Part shown: one piece after another, positions 1 through 8,836 of the stretch | Layout of the letters: the number at the start of each line of letters is the position of its first letter | Position numbering within the stretch: the stretch's first letter is position 1 | Origin: Komagataeibacter xylinus | GTDB taxonomy: Bacteria; Pseudomonadota; Alphaproteobacteria; Acetobacterales; Acetobacteraceae | Direction: 5' to 3' | NCBI RefSeq assembly: GCF_009834365.1 | Contig: NZ_CP041348.1 | Span: forward strand, 3,199,001 to 3,263,000 | Length of the DNA stretch: 64,000 nt | The notes under the pieces: model-generated | Database searches by the model: none | What the model was told of the DNA's origin: nothing | The model's input: only the letters and a program-made list of their open reading frames with translations | Position numbers and translations under genes: made by a program

Positions 1-1
1 A

Positions 2-301
2 ACCCGGCGCGAGGTACAGCCCGTCGAGCAGCATGTGCACAGCTTTCTTGAAATGGTACCACTGCTGGCCGTTGCACTGGTGGCCGTGCTGCACTGGCCG
101 CAGCTTCAGGCGCTGCTGGGGCGCAAGGTGATCCGCTCCCACCCCATCCGCCTCAAGCGCGTACCGCTGGGCCTGCGCTACGCTCTGGGCGCGCTCGGGG
201 CCATGGCCGTGTTCGAGGTGCTGCCCTATTGCGAGGAAGCCCTGCGCGACTGGAAAGCCAATCCTGGCCGCCTCACGCCGCCCGCAGGGCAGCCAGCGTA
301 A
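2..301 (+). CDS. C-terminal part of a membrane protein (5' end outside window)
   Basis: The reading frame is open from the first bases of the window and ends at TAA 299-301, so the gene starts upstream. The visible part has one strongly hydrophobic stretch (MVPLLAVALVAVLHW), a basic middle portion, a second weakly hydrophobic segment and a proline-rich tail. An internal GTG at 35 could be read as a start, but the residues just before it (REVQPVEQH) continue smoothly into the hydrophobic segment, so I treat the gene as truncated. I do not recognise a characterised family; a conserved small inner-membrane protein is the best description. Confidence 0.5.
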   Translation, partial: TRREVQPVEQHVHSFLEMVPLLAVALVAVLHWPQLQALLGRKVIRSHPIRLKRVPLGLRYALGALGAMAVFEVLPYCEEALRDWKANPGRLTPPAGQPA

Positions 302-330
302 AATGCTACAACAATCCTGTAACCGGGAGA

Positions 331-390
331 AGTTTTTTATAACGCTTCATCAAACGCCGCCTTTTTGAAAAAAGGCGGCACCAAAAAACT
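331..390. repeat. Dispersed hairpin repeat, possible terminator
   Basis: Outer arms AGTTTTTT (331-338) and AAAAAACT (383-390) are exact inverse complements and enclose a GCCGCCTTTT/AAAAGGCGGC hairpin (356-379). Related copies occur at 26911-26953 and 45921-46000. It lies just after the truncated membrane protein gene and could end its transcription. The second inner hairpin seen in the 45921 copy is degraded here. Confidence 0.7.
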
Positions 391-497
391 CTTATCTTCA
401 ATTTGATCGGGGCAACGTCATGCCCTTACGCGCCTGCATACCAGACAGATTTGGAGCAGAATAATATCGGCGCCGGGGCTTCGCAGGGCGGGGTATT

Positions 498-848
498 GTG
501 TGGCATAGGCATGCAATGCAAATGCGTCGCATTAATGAACCTGTTCCTCACATAGAGCACACCGTGGCACCTGACCGGCTTGCGCGCACCGCACGCCTCA
601 ACCGCAACAGGGTGGCCTGTGCCGTAGTCGCCTGCCTGCTGGCTTATGGCGTCGCCCGGCTGCTGGTGGCGGGCATTGCCGCAGGTACTGCCGGGACCGA
701 CCGCGTCCATCTGGGTCAGATGATCGCGCTTTTTGGCCTGCCAGTCATGGTGGTGGTGGGTTTTGGCGCATGGAAACGGCATACGGGGTTGCTGCTGGTA
801 GCGGGCTGTGGCGGCCTTGCCGTGGGCCTGAGGCTGTTTGCAGCCTGA
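498..848 (+). CDS. Small membrane protein of the PepSY iron set (DUF3649-like)
   Basis: This encodes about 116 residues with a polar N-terminus and three hydrophobic segments, probably inner-membrane. Its stop overlaps the start of the PepSY gene (TGATG at 846-850), so the two are translationally coupled. In many proteobacteria a DUF3649-type protein, a PepSY membrane protein and a DUF3325-type protein sit together beside TonB siderophore receptors; the assignment here rests mainly on that context. The GTG at 498 follows a purine-rich AGGGCGGGG, but ATG codons at 516 and 522 are also possible starts. No adjacent receptor is present. Confidence 0.55.
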   Translation: MWHRHAMQMRRINEPVPHIEHTVAPDRLARTARLNRNRVACAVVACLLAYGVARLLVAGIAAGTAGTDRVHLGQMIALFGLPVMVVVGFGAWKRHTGLLLVAGCGGLAVGLRLFAA

Positions 849-2302
849 TGCGCGAAACCCTGCGTACCCGCCTTGGCTGGCTGCATGGCTGGCTTGGCTA
901 TGGGGCCGGGCTGGTGCTGACCTGCATCTTCGCCACTGGCAGCGTTGCGGTGTTCAATATGGAAATCACGCGCTGGATGCAGCCCGAAGTGCAGCTGACC
1001 ACCCCTGTGCCGCCTGGCGCTGCGGCGCTTGATGCGGCCACGCGTCTGGTCGCAGCCGGGCAGGCCCGTGGCGTATCAGCCTTTATCGCCCTGCCCTCGG
1101 TCCGCTCGTCCACGCTGGACGTGCTGCATTACAATGGCCATGAATTTGTTGGCGCGCAGCTTGACCCGGCCACGGGCGAGGTCATACCGGCGCGCGTCAC
1201 GGCAGGAGGTGGGCTGTTCTATAACTTTCACCATACCCTGTTTCTTGGCCCGCAGGCGGGCACGGTTATTGTCAATATTGCCGGAATGGCCCTTCTGGTT
1301 GCCATTATATCCGGCGTTGTCATTCATCTGCACGCGCTGCTGCCTGATATCATCCTGCTGCGCCTTTCGGCGGCCCGGCTGCGGGCGTGGCTTGATGCGC
1401 ATCTGCTGGCGGGCGTGCTGTTCCTGCCCTTCATGGTCATGATGGCCTATACGGGCGTGCTGGTTAAGGCAGACATGATCGTGCCTGCGGCCCCGCGCCC
1501 CGTGCGGTCTTTGCAGGTATCTGCGCCGCCCCCTACCCCGATGCCGGACATAACGCAATTGCGGCTGGCACCCCTGCTGGCTCAGGCGCGTGCCAGTCTC
1601 GCGGGCCAGGAGCCGGGTTTCATTCTTTTTGCACCGCAGCGCGTATCCATCTTCGCGGGTGACGCCAGCAGCGCGTTCATCACCCGTGACCATGCCGATT
1701 TCAGCCTACCCGAGGGGCGCCCCCTTCCGGTCGATACAACCACCACCCCCATCGCCCGCACCATGCAGTTCATGCACGGGGTGCATTATGCCCGTTTTGC
1801 GCCGCCGGGTTTACGGTGGCTGTATTTCCTGTCCGGCCTGTGCGGCACCGCTGTCATGGCCAGCGGGCTGGTCCTGTTCGTGATGAAGCGCCGCCGCCAT
1901 GCGGGCCACACAGGGGCACACCGGCTGGCCGATGGGCTGAACATGGCGGTCATTGCCGGGCTACCCGCTGCCATGCTGGCGTTTTTGGAGGGCAACCGGC
2001 TTGTACCCGCCAGCCTGACCGGGCGTGAGGACTGGGAAACCACGATTTTCTTTGCTGTATGGGCGCTATGTGCGCTGCATGCCCTCTTTCAGGCCCTGCG
2101 CGGGCAGGCACACTGTGCATGGCGGGCACAGCTTGGCCTTGTCGGGCTACTAGGCATAGGCCTGCCGGTGCTGGACCTGCTGTGCTGCCCTGCCGCGTTG
2201 CATGCGCTGCCGGGGCTGCACATGGCGGTAGATGGCATGGGGGCAGCCGCAGCAATGCTGGCGCTTTATGCCTGCCACAGGCTGGGGCGGCGGGGCGCAT
2301 GA
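848..2302 (+). CDS. PepSY-domain inner-membrane protein, possible siderophore reductase
   Basis: The 484-residue product starts with a basic segment and a transmembrane helix (LRTRLGWLHGWLGYGAGLVL), typical of PepSY-associated membrane proteins. Periplasmic PepSY-like regions alternate with further helices at roughly residues 165-190, 205-225 and 335-355, and a cluster of helices near the C-terminus. Relatives such as FoxB, PiuB and FpvG are inner-membrane proteins that reduce or release iron from ferric siderophores, so the same role is inferred. The start overlaps the previous stop by one base and the stop overlaps the next start by four, giving a tight three-gene unit. An upstream in-frame ATG at 770 would overlap the previous gene and is not favoured. 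Confidence 0.75.
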   Translation: MRETLRTRLGWLHGWLGYGAGLVLTCIFATGSVAVFNMEITRWMQPEVQLTTPVPPGAAALDAATRLVAAGQARGVSAFIALPSVRSSTLDVLHYNGHEFVGAQLDPATGEVIPARVTAGGGLFYNFHHTLFLGPQAGTVIVNIAGMALLVAIISGVVIHLHALLPDIILLRLSAARLRAWLDAHLLAGVLFLPFMVMMAYTGVLVKADMIVPAAPRPVRSLQVSAPPPTPMPDITQLRLAPLLAQARASLAGQEPGFILFAPQRVSIFAGDASSAFITRDHADFSLPEGRPLPVDTTTTPIARTMQFMHGVHYARFAPPGLRWLYFLSGLCGTAVMASGLVLFVMKRRRHAGHTGAHRLADGLNMAVIAGLPAAMLAFLEGNRLVPASLTGREDWETTIFFAVWALCALHALFQALRGQAHCAWRAQLGLVGLLGIGLPVLDLLCCPAALHALPGLHMAVDGMGAAAAMLALYACHRLGRRGA

Positions 2303-2574
2303 CCTTCCTGTTTCTTGTCGCGCTATGGCTTGCAGGCTTTATGGGTCATGCCGCCCTGTGGCCCATGCGCTACGGGCTGCCCGCTCGTGGCCCCACCGGC
2401 CAGCGCCTCGCCCGCATGATGCGGCTGGGGCTGCCCCTTGGGGCGCTGGGGCTGGCCGTGGGTGTGCAGGGACCTGTTATGGGGCTGCTTTCATGGTTTG
2501 CTGCCCTGTCGTCTGGTGGTCTGCTGGCGGCCAGCCTCCTTGCCCTGCGAAGCAGGCAGGCCAACCGCCCGTAA
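2299..2574 (+). CDS. Small membrane protein of the PepSY iron set (DUF3325-like)
   Basis: A 91-residue protein with about three hydrophobic segments (TFLFLVALWLAGFMGHAALW at the start, then LGLPLGALGLAVGV and LLSWFAALSSGGLLAASLLAL). The start overlaps the PepSY stop (ATGA, 2299-2302). Its size, helix pattern and position after a PepSY gene fit the DUF3325 family that ends such sets. Function is unknown; a helper role for the PepSY protein is inferred. A longer in-frame start far upstream would lie inside the PepSY gene and is rejected. Confidence 0.6.
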   Translation: MTFLFLVALWLAGFMGHAALWPMRYGLPARGPTGQRLARMMRLGLPLGALGLAVGVQGPVMGLLSWFAALSSGGLLAASLLALRSRQANRP

Positions 2575-2604
2575 AAGATAAAAAACAGGAGGCGTTTTCA
2601 GGTA

Positions 2605-2624
2605 AAGCTTTTTTCAGCAAGCTT
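2605..2624. terminator. Small AAGCTT hairpin between convergent genes
   Basis: AAGCTT (2605-2610) and AAGCTT (2619-2624) can pair around an eight-base loop that contains a T run. It resembles the first inner hairpin of the repeat at 45921-46000 and lies between two convergent genes. As a terminator it is weak. Confidence 0.35.
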
Positions 2625-2633
2625 CAGCCGGGT

Positions 2634-3065
2634 TTACCAGCCGCCCCAACCCCAGCCCCCGACATAACCGCCATAGGGATAGTAATAACCGGGATAACCA
2701 TATCCATATCCATATCCGTACCCGTCATACGGGTAAGGCGGCGGTCCGTACCAGCCGGGGCCACGATCCCAACCGCCACCACCCCAGCCGCCGCGATCCC
2801 AGCCGCCACCACGTGGACCACCGCCCGGACCGCCCGGACCGCCATGCGGCCCCCCCCGGAAACCACCCCCACCGGGACCACCAAAACCGCCGCCGCCGTG
2901 GCCACCCGGCCCACCGCCACCAAATCCACCGCCATGGCCGCCACCACCGGGACCACCGCCACCGGGGCCGTGCTGGGCATGCGCAATGGAGGGCCCTGCT
3001 ACGGGCGCAAGTGCAAGCGCCATCGCAACAAAGGCCACGGTCCATGATTTTGTACGAGTCATCAT
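2634..3065 (-). CDS. Secreted glycine-rich protein
   Basis: The 143-residue product has a clear Sec signal peptide (hydrophobic VAFVAMALALAPVAG, cleavage near AHA-Q at about residue 30). The mature part is almost entirely low complexity. Residues 31-100 are Gly/His/Phe/Pro repeats of the GGGHGGG and GGGGFGG type, followed by GGWDRGG repeats, and the end is a Tyr/Gly/Pro/Trp region with GYGYGYGYG. AAGGAG lies five bases before the first of two consecutive ATG codons, supporting the start at 3065. No enzymatic domain is visible. A surface, matrix or periplasmic structural role, or metal binding through the histidines, is possible but not shown. The reverse strand also lacks stops over this region because of the composition. 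Confidence 0.7.
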   Translation of the reverse strand: MMTRTKSWTVAFVAMALALAPVAGPSIAHAQHGPGGGGPGGGGHGGGFGGGGPGGHGGGGFGGPGGGGFRGGPHGGPGGPGGGPRGGGWDRGGWGGGGWDRGPGWYGPPPYPYDGYGYGYGYGYPGYYYPYGGYVGGWGWGGW

Positions 3066-3806
3066 CCTTACTCCTTATATTGCCATCGTGCAGGCCCGGC
3101 GCGACAAAACAATGGCGGATTGTCACAGTACTGTATCATTACCCTGCCAGGGGCCGGGTGCAGGCATGCCACCCCTGCATGTCCCGCCATGTTGCGCCGT
3201 GCAATCATCCGCCACCCCCCAGCCTTGCACATGCCTCCTGAACACAAAGGCAGACCGGAAGCTGAACCTTTCCGCTTACCCGGCCCGGTGGGGGTGCTCC
3301 CGGTCTATGGCCTTGCGACATAACTAACTATTTAAATAGTGAATTATTCCTTCTGCTGACCCTTATCGATGGCAGCCATGAAAAGATGATTCAAAAACGA
3401 AACAAGTGAACGGAATTATCGCCTGTTCGTTAAGAATCAGACAGGTCAGAACAGTCAGGAAAGCCATCATGGCCATATCGCCATCATGCAGTTTTAAAAT
3501 AACCCCCATGGCTTGCGATCATCCGAGCTGCCGGACCGTTCCTCCCGGTTTTCTGCCATAAATCCTGTTCAATTGCGGCAATATGGCATGGACACAGGGC
3601 GCCAGGATTGCAGGGGTGAGTGTGACTATTATGCACACCGGGCATCATAAATAACGTAATTACACGGTAAAACCATATTTTCCCGTTGACCGGGTTATTT
3701 CTGGAGAATTATACACACATCAATGACGTGGAATTAATATAGCACGGCAGGAAACAGGACTCTGCACCAAGCCCACCACCGGGCTTCAGTCTAGGAAAGA
3801 CGCAGG
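3066..3806. other. Long intergenic region, probable promoters for two divergent genes
   Basis: There is no convincing gene in these 741 bases. The first 250 are GC-rich and hold the leader of the glycine-rich protein. From about 3310 the DNA is clearly AT-richer and probably holds the promoter of the TonB receptor. Short ORFs here have neither family resemblance nor a good ribosome site. Confidence 0.5.
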
Positions 3807-6209
3807 ATGAACACGCACCCCAAGCCGGCACGGCTCTCGAAAATTGTCCTTCTGACGGGTGTGGTATCCGTGTCCTGCCCCCCTATCTACGCCTGGGCTG
3901 ATCCGGCGGTCGAACGCATCACCACCACCAAGGATGTGAGCGATGTCTCGCCTGCCTTCCGCACCTCCACCCCGCGCCACAGCACCACGCGTGTCGCGGT
4001 TGTAACGGGGGCCGACCTGCTCAAGACCGGGCAGACAAACGTGATCGCGGCACTCCAGCAGTCCTCGCCCGAGATTAACGCCCCCCCGGGCGGCGGCGGC
4101 GGCGGTTATTCCACCACCCCCACCCAGACCGTCATCCTGCGCAACCTCAATGCGGATGAAACGCTCGTGCTCGTCAATGGCGTGCGCCGTCATGCCAGCG
4201 CCATTGGCAACTGGAACTATGGCCCCGCCCAGGGCACGGAACCCGCTGACCTGAGCCTGATCCCGCTCAGCGCGATCGACCATGTGGAAATCGTGACCGA
4301 GGGGGCTACCGCGCTGTACGGGCAGGACGCCATTGGCGGCGCGATCAACATCGTGCTCAAGGCGGGCAGCCGCAATGGTGGCACTGCCAACATCCAGAAC
4401 AGTGGCTATTACCGGGGCGATGGCCAGGGCATTACCGCCTACGGCGACCTTGAGCGCCAGCTCGGTACCAAAGGTGGTGGCATGGATCTGGCCTGGCAGG
4501 TGCAGAACCAGCTCCCCACCCACCGCGATGGCATCAACCCCACGCTGGGCGATGTAAACCGCATTGAAGGCATCAGCCGTTCACTGTCTGAACTGTTCAG
4601 CTTCAACGCGCATATGCCCATCAGCCGCTCGGTCGAGGCCTATGGCACCGCCACCCTCGCCCATCGCAGCACCGACCGCATCGGCTTCATCCGCGGGCCC
4701 AACAACATCAACAACGTGCCATCGCTCCACCCAAACGGGTTTGAGCCGATCGAAACGTTCGATGAAATGGATTTTCAGGTCAATGGCGGCCTGCGCGGCA
4801 CCATGCCCGCGGGCGTTGCATGGAATACCTATGCCTCGTTCGGGCGCGAGCAGGTCAATGAGGGCGTCTATGACGACAACAACCCCACCTTTGGCGCGCT
4901 GAGCCAGACCAGCTTCAACCAGGGCAAGATCATCAATGCCGAGCTGATTGGGGGCGCCAAATTTTCCAAGCGGTTCACAAGCCGTGCGCTGCCCAAGCCC
5001 GCCGTGCTCGACTGGGGGCTGGAATACCGGCATGACACCTACCAGATCGGCGCGGGCGACTATCAGTCCTGGGCCACGGGGCCGGAATACACCGGCAGCA
5101 ACTCACCCGGTGCCACCGGCTATAACGGCTTTCAGCCCAGCAATGCAGGCAACTGGTCGCGTGACATTTTTGATGGCCATGTAGGGCTGGACATTTTCGT
5201 CACCCCCAAATGGGAATGGACGATCGGTGGCCATGTGGTGAACTATTCCGACACTACCACAGCACCCACGGGCTCGATCGGCACGCGCTACAACTTTACC
5301 AGGAACTTCTCGATCCACGCCAACGTCAATACCGGCTACCGCCCGCCCACGCTGGGCGCGATCCATTACGACGCCACGAGTTCGGGGCCTGGCTATACCA
5401 CCGTCAACCTGTCACAGACCAACGATGTCGCGCGCCTGCTCGGTTCGCACAACCCCAAGGGCGAATACTCGCGCAGCTACAGCATCGGGCTGGACTGGAA
5501 GCCGGTGCGCGACCTGCAGCTCTCGGTTGATGGCTACCGCATCGACATCAATGACCGCATCGAGAGCACCAGCGCCTTTTCCGGCACGGTCATGGCCGAC
5601 TACCTTTCGGCCCATGGCGTGGGCGACAATATCACCTATGCCAGCTACATGACCAACATCGGCAATACCACCACCAACGGCTTTACGGCCAAGATCAGCT
5701 ACAAATTCCCCATCAAGCCCTCCTACGGCGTGCTGATCGGCTCCGTGCAGGCCAATGCGGCCGATACGGAAATGACCCATTACGCCTCCACGCCGGGCAT
5801 CCTGACCACGCTGGGGCAGACCTACTTCTCAAAGGCGGCCGAGACGGAACTGCTGCGTTCCTCGCCCAAGAACAAGGAATCCTTCTCGCTCAACTGGAGT
5901 AAGGGCCGCTACAGCGTCTTTGTGCAGGAACAGCGCTATGCCGGGGTGGCCTGGCTTGTCTACCAGAGCGATCCGGGTGCTTACTGGACCCATGTGCGCC
6001 CGCAGGTGATAACAAACCTTGAAGCCTCGGCGCGGGTGGGCCATGGTTTTGTCATCACGCTGGGGGCCAATAACCTGTTCAACAAGTATCCGACCCGCAC
6101 CAATAAGCAGGCGCTCAAGGAAAGCAGTGGCGTGTTTGCCTACCCCATGACCGCGCCCGGCGGGTATGAAGGCGGATATTACTATGCACGCCTTGGATAC
6201 ACGTTCTGA
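3807..6209 (+). CDS. TonB-dependent outer-membrane receptor
   Basis: The 800-residue protein has a Sec signal peptide ending near YAWA-D (about residue 32). A plug domain follows: VAVVTGADLLKTGQTNVIAALQQ, then VILRNLNADETLVLVNGVRR and IDHVEIVTEGATALYGQDAIGG. A long beta-barrel ends in the aromatic YYYARLGYTF typical of outer-membrane proteins. Late barrel strands carry the usual LGANNLFNKYP motif. AGGAAAGACGCAGG precedes the ATG. The binding-protein gene follows after 14 bases, so receptor and ABC importer are probably one operon. The substrate is unknown; the plug type is common in receptors for organic compounds as well as iron chelates. No Fur-like site was seen upstream, which weakly argues against siderophore uptake. 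Confidence 0.9.
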   Translation: MNTHPKPARLSKIVLLTGVVSVSCPPIYAWADPAVERITTTKDVSDVSPAFRTSTPRHSTTRVAVVTGADLLKTGQTNVIAALQQSSPEINAPPGGGGGGYSTTPTQTVILRNLNADETLVLVNGVRRHASAIGNWNYGPAQGTEPADLSLIPLSAIDHVEIVTEGATALYGQDAIGGAINIVLKAGSRNGGTANIQNSGYYRGDGQGITAYGDLERQLGTKGGGMDLAWQVQNQLPTHRDGINPTLGDVNRIEGISRSLSELFSFNAHMPISRSVEAYGTATLAHRSTDRIGFIRGPNNINNVPSLHPNGFEPIETFDEMDFQVNGGLRGTMPAGVAWNTYASFGREQVNEGVYDDNNPTFGALSQTSFNQGKIINAELIGGAKFSKRFTSRALPKPAVLDWGLEYRHDTYQIGAGDYQSWATGPEYTGSNSPGATGYNGFQPSNAGNWSRDIFDGHVGLDIFVTPKWEWTIGGHVVNYSDTTTAPTGSIGTRYNFTRNFSIHANVNTGYRPPTLGAIHYDATSSGPGYTTVNLSQTNDVARLLGSHNPKGEYSRSYSIGLDWKPVRDLQLSVDGYRIDINDRIESTSAFSGTVMADYLSAHGVGDNITYASYMTNIGNTTTNGFTAKISYKFPIKPSYGVLIGSVQANAADTEMTHYASTPGILTTLGQTYFSKAAETELLRSSPKNKESFSLNWSKGRYSVFVQEQRYAGVAWLVYQSDPGAYWTHVRPQVITNLEASARVGHGFVITLGANNLFNKYPTRTNKQALKESSGVFAYPMTAPGGYEGGYYYARLGYTF

Positions 6210-6223
6210 CTGGCCCGCACCGC

Positions 6224-7873
6224 ATGCCTCATCCGTTTCGTGCCGTCATGCCCTCATCGCGGCCAGTGCTTGCGCTGGCCGCGTGCCTGGCTTTTCACGC
6301 CCCTGCTCCCGCACGGGCAACCGATGCCGCCACACCCGGCGGCACGCTGCTCTACCTTGAAAAGCAGCCCCACAAGAACCTCTACCCCCCTGCTGGCGGC
6401 TTCTACCCCAATGGCGGCATCCTGGCCCAGATCACGGACCGGCTGACATGGCAGAACACCGACACGCTCAAAATCGAGCCGTGGATCGCAACCGCGTGGA
6501 CCGTAAATGACGACAGCACCGTCTTTACCTTCACGCTGCGCCCCGGCGTCACCTTCTCCGATGGCACGCCGGTTGATGCGGCGGCCGTAGCGCTCAATTA
6601 CGATACATTTGGCAAGGGCAACCGCGCGCTGCACCTGCCGCCCTCCGAGGTCATCAACAATTACGAACGCAGCGAGGTCATCGACCCGCTGACGGTGCGC
6701 TTTTACTTCAGCCGGCCTTCGCCCGGCTTTTTGCAGGGCACGTCGGTCATCGGCTCGGGACTGGTTTCGCCCGCAAGCCTGCGCCGCCCGCTTGATGAAT
6801 GGGGCGACGCGCGGCATGTCATCGGTTCCGGGCCGTTTATGGTGCACGACGAGGTGCCGGGCAAGTCGGTCGATCTGGTTCGCCGCCCCGACTATGCCTG
6901 GGGGCCTGACCAGCTTGCCCCGCAGGGGCCAAGCCGGCTGGCGGGCGTACGCATCATCGTGGTGCCGGAAGACAGCATCCGCATCGGTGCCTTCATTGCA
7001 GGCCAGGCCGATTTCGCCCGCGCGGTCGAGGCCTATGATGAAGAACAGATCACCCGCCATGGCGATACCATCTACGCCGCCTCCACCCGTGGGGTGAACA
7101 ACAGCGTGGTCTTCCGCCCTGACAACCCGCTGGTGGCCGACCCGCGCGTGCGCCTGGCCCTGCTGCACGCAACCGACCGGCCCGACATCCTGCGCACGCT
7201 GTATTCCCCCCATTACCCGCTGGCGCGTTCGGTCATTGCCGCCGATGCGCAGGGCTTTGTCGACCATGCTGCCGACCTGACCTATGACCCCGCCCTCGCC
7301 ACCCGCCTGCTCGATGAGGCCGGATGGACGCTTGATGCCGATGGCTGGCGGCGGCGCAATGGGGTGGCGCTTGCGCTGGCCGTGCATGAGGCCCTGCCCC
7401 AGCCGCAGAGCCGGAGCATGCTGGTGCTGCTGGCCCAGCAATGGCGCAAGGTAGGCGTGCAACTGACCATTCTGTCAGGCAGCCCGGCCATGACGGTGCT
7501 CGACAATCTCAACCCTGCCGTCACGCCCCTGTTTCATGCCGAGGTGGGCCGCGCCGACCCCGATGTGATCAAGAGTGCGTTCTACCCCACCAACCGCAAC
7601 GTGCTGCTGCAAAAAGGCGGACAGAGCCGCCATGTGGATCACTTTGTCGACCCCGAACTCAACGGGCTGCTCGACACGGTTGCCTCCGACACCGACCCCG
7701 CCACCCGCCTGGCTGATCTCGGTCGCGTGCAGGCCGACATTCTGTCAAAGGGCTACAGTATTCCGATATTCGAGGAGCCGCAGGTCTATGCGGGGTCGGC
7801 CCGCGTGCACGACATGCATTTCGAGGCCGTGGGGCGGCCTGTTTTCTACCGCACCTGGCTGGCAAGGCCGTAG
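6224..7873 (+). CDS. ABC importer substrate-binding protein, peptide/nickel (SBP_bac_5) type
   Basis: A periplasmic binding protein of up to 549 residues. An Ala-rich signal peptide (PVLALAACLAFHAPAPARA) precedes a mature start at about residue 32. Family hallmarks include ILAQITDRLTW, the IEPWIATAWTVNDDSTVFTFTLRPGVTFSDGTPV stretch (seen in pieces here), and a C-terminal Y-N-x-P-like ligand region. ATG at 6224 or 6248 could start it; the second leaves a more standard signal peptide. The protein resembles the group found beside flavin monooxygenases rather than classical oligopeptide binders, which fits the monooxygenase at 12346. The ligand cannot be read from sequence. Confidence 0.85.
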   Translation: MPHPFRAVMPSSRPVLALAACLAFHAPAPARATDAATPGGTLLYLEKQPHKNLYPPAGGFYPNGGILAQITDRLTWQNTDTLKIEPWIATAWTVNDDSTVFTFTLRPGVTFSDGTPVDAAAVALNYDTFGKGNRALHLPPSEVINNYERSEVIDPLTVRFYFSRPSPGFLQGTSVIGSGLVSPASLRRPLDEWGDARHVIGSGPFMVHDEVPGKSVDLVRRPDYAWGPDQLAPQGPSRLAGVRIIVVPEDSIRIGAFIAGQADFARAVEAYDEEQITRHGDTIYAASTRGVNNSVVFRPDNPLVADPRVRLALLHATDRPDILRTLYSPHYPLARSVIAADAQGFVDHAADLTYDPALATRLLDEAGWTLDADGWRRRNGVALALAVHEALPQPQSRSMLVLLAQQWRKVGVQLTILSGSPAMTVLDNLNPAVTPLFHAEVGRADPDVIKSAFYPTNRNVLLQKGGQSRHVDHFVDPELNGLLDTVASDTDPATRLADLGRVQADILSKGYSIPIFEEPQVYAGSARVHDMHFEAVGRPVFYRTWLARP

Positions 7874-7888
7874 GATGATGCGCCACCC

Positions 7889-8836
7889 ATGACACGCTAT
7901 ATTCTCTCCCGCGCTGCCCAGGCGCTGCTGGTGCTCTGGGGGGCCTTCACGCTCTCGTTCGTGCTGTTGCAGGTCATGCCGGGCGATGCCGTGCTGATCA
8001 AGTTCCAGGACCCCGAACTCGGCCTCAGCCCGCAGCAGATCAGCGATATCCGTGCAAGCTATGGTGCTGATGAATCCGCCTTCGTGCAATATGCCCATGT
8101 GCTGGGCCGCACGCTGGCAGGCCAGCTTGGCTATTCCATCGAGACCGGGGTGCCGGTCAGCCGCATGCTGCACGCCGCCTACCCCACCACGCTGCGCCTT
8201 GCAGTGGTGAGCTTTGGCGGCGCGATCATGCTTGCCGCGGGTTTTGCCACCGCTGCCCTGCTTGCGCCCCTGCGCCCCCTGCGCGCGGCCCTGCGGCTGG
8301 TACCGGGGCTGGCGAGCGGCATTCCCGTCTTCTGGCTTGAAATCGTGGCGATCCAACTGGTCTCGTTTCACTGGAAGCTGGTGCCGGTGGTGGGCGTTTC
8401 GGGCTGGACGGCGGTGCTGCTGCCGGGGCTGGCGCTTGCCATTCCCATCTCGGCACCACTGACGCAGGTATTCCTGAGCGCGGCGGAGCGGGTCATGGCC
8501 CAGCCCTTCATTGACGTGCTGCGCGCGCGCGGCGCCTCGCCGCTGCGCATTCTTTACGCCCATGTGCTGCCCAACGCGCTGCCGCCCACGCTCACCATAA
8601 GCGGGCTGGTGTTTGGCGAGATCCTGGCCGGTGCTGTGGTGACCGAGACCGTGTTCGGGCTGGACGGGCTGGGGCAACTGGCCCAGCAGGCCGTGGCCAA
8701 CCAGGATGTGGCGGTGCTGCAGGCCATCATCCTTATTTCGGTAGCCGGGTTCGTGATCATCAACTTCACCGTTGATGCGCTCCATCCGCTGATCGACCCG
8801 CGCATCCGCCGTACGCAGGCAGGAGGAGCTGCATGA
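7889..8836 (+). CDS. ABC importer permease, DppB type
   Basis: A 315-residue inner-membrane permease. It begins MTRYILSRAAQALLVLWGAFTLSF, the usual first helix of DppB/OppB proteins, and carries QVMPGDAV. A transmembrane block in the second half holds the cytoplasmic coupling loop (DVLRARGASPLRILYAHVLPN). Its stop overlaps the start of the next permease by four bases. It forms the membrane channel with the product of 8833-9657. Confidence 0.9.
   Translation: MTRYILSRAAQALLVLWGAFTLSFVLLQVMPGDAVLIKFQDPELGLSPQQISDIRASYGADESAFVQYAHVLGRTLAGQLGYSIETGVPVSRMLHAAYPTTLRLAVVSFGGAIMLAAGFATAALLAPLRPLRAALRLVPGLASGIPVFWLEIVAIQLVSFHWKLVPVVGVSGWTAVLLPGLALAIPISAPLTQVFLSAAERVMAQPFIDVLRARGASPLRILYAHVLPNALPPTLTISGLVFGEILAGAVVTETVFGLDGLGQLAQQAVANQDVAVLQAIILISVAGFVIINFTVDALHPLIDPRIRRTQAGGAA

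Noticed and set aside
2624..3047. Long open frames opposite the glycine-rich gene
   Set aside because: GGN/CCN repeats keep several frames free of stops; only the minus-strand frame has a signal peptide and ribosome site.
3420..3806. Possible CRISPR or tandem repeats before the TonB receptor
   Set aside because: The region is AT-rich but has no regularly spaced repeat.
6254..7462. 402-codon minus-strand frame opposite the binding-protein gene
   Set aside because: It is a shadow of a high-G+C gene with no family resemblance and no ribosome site.
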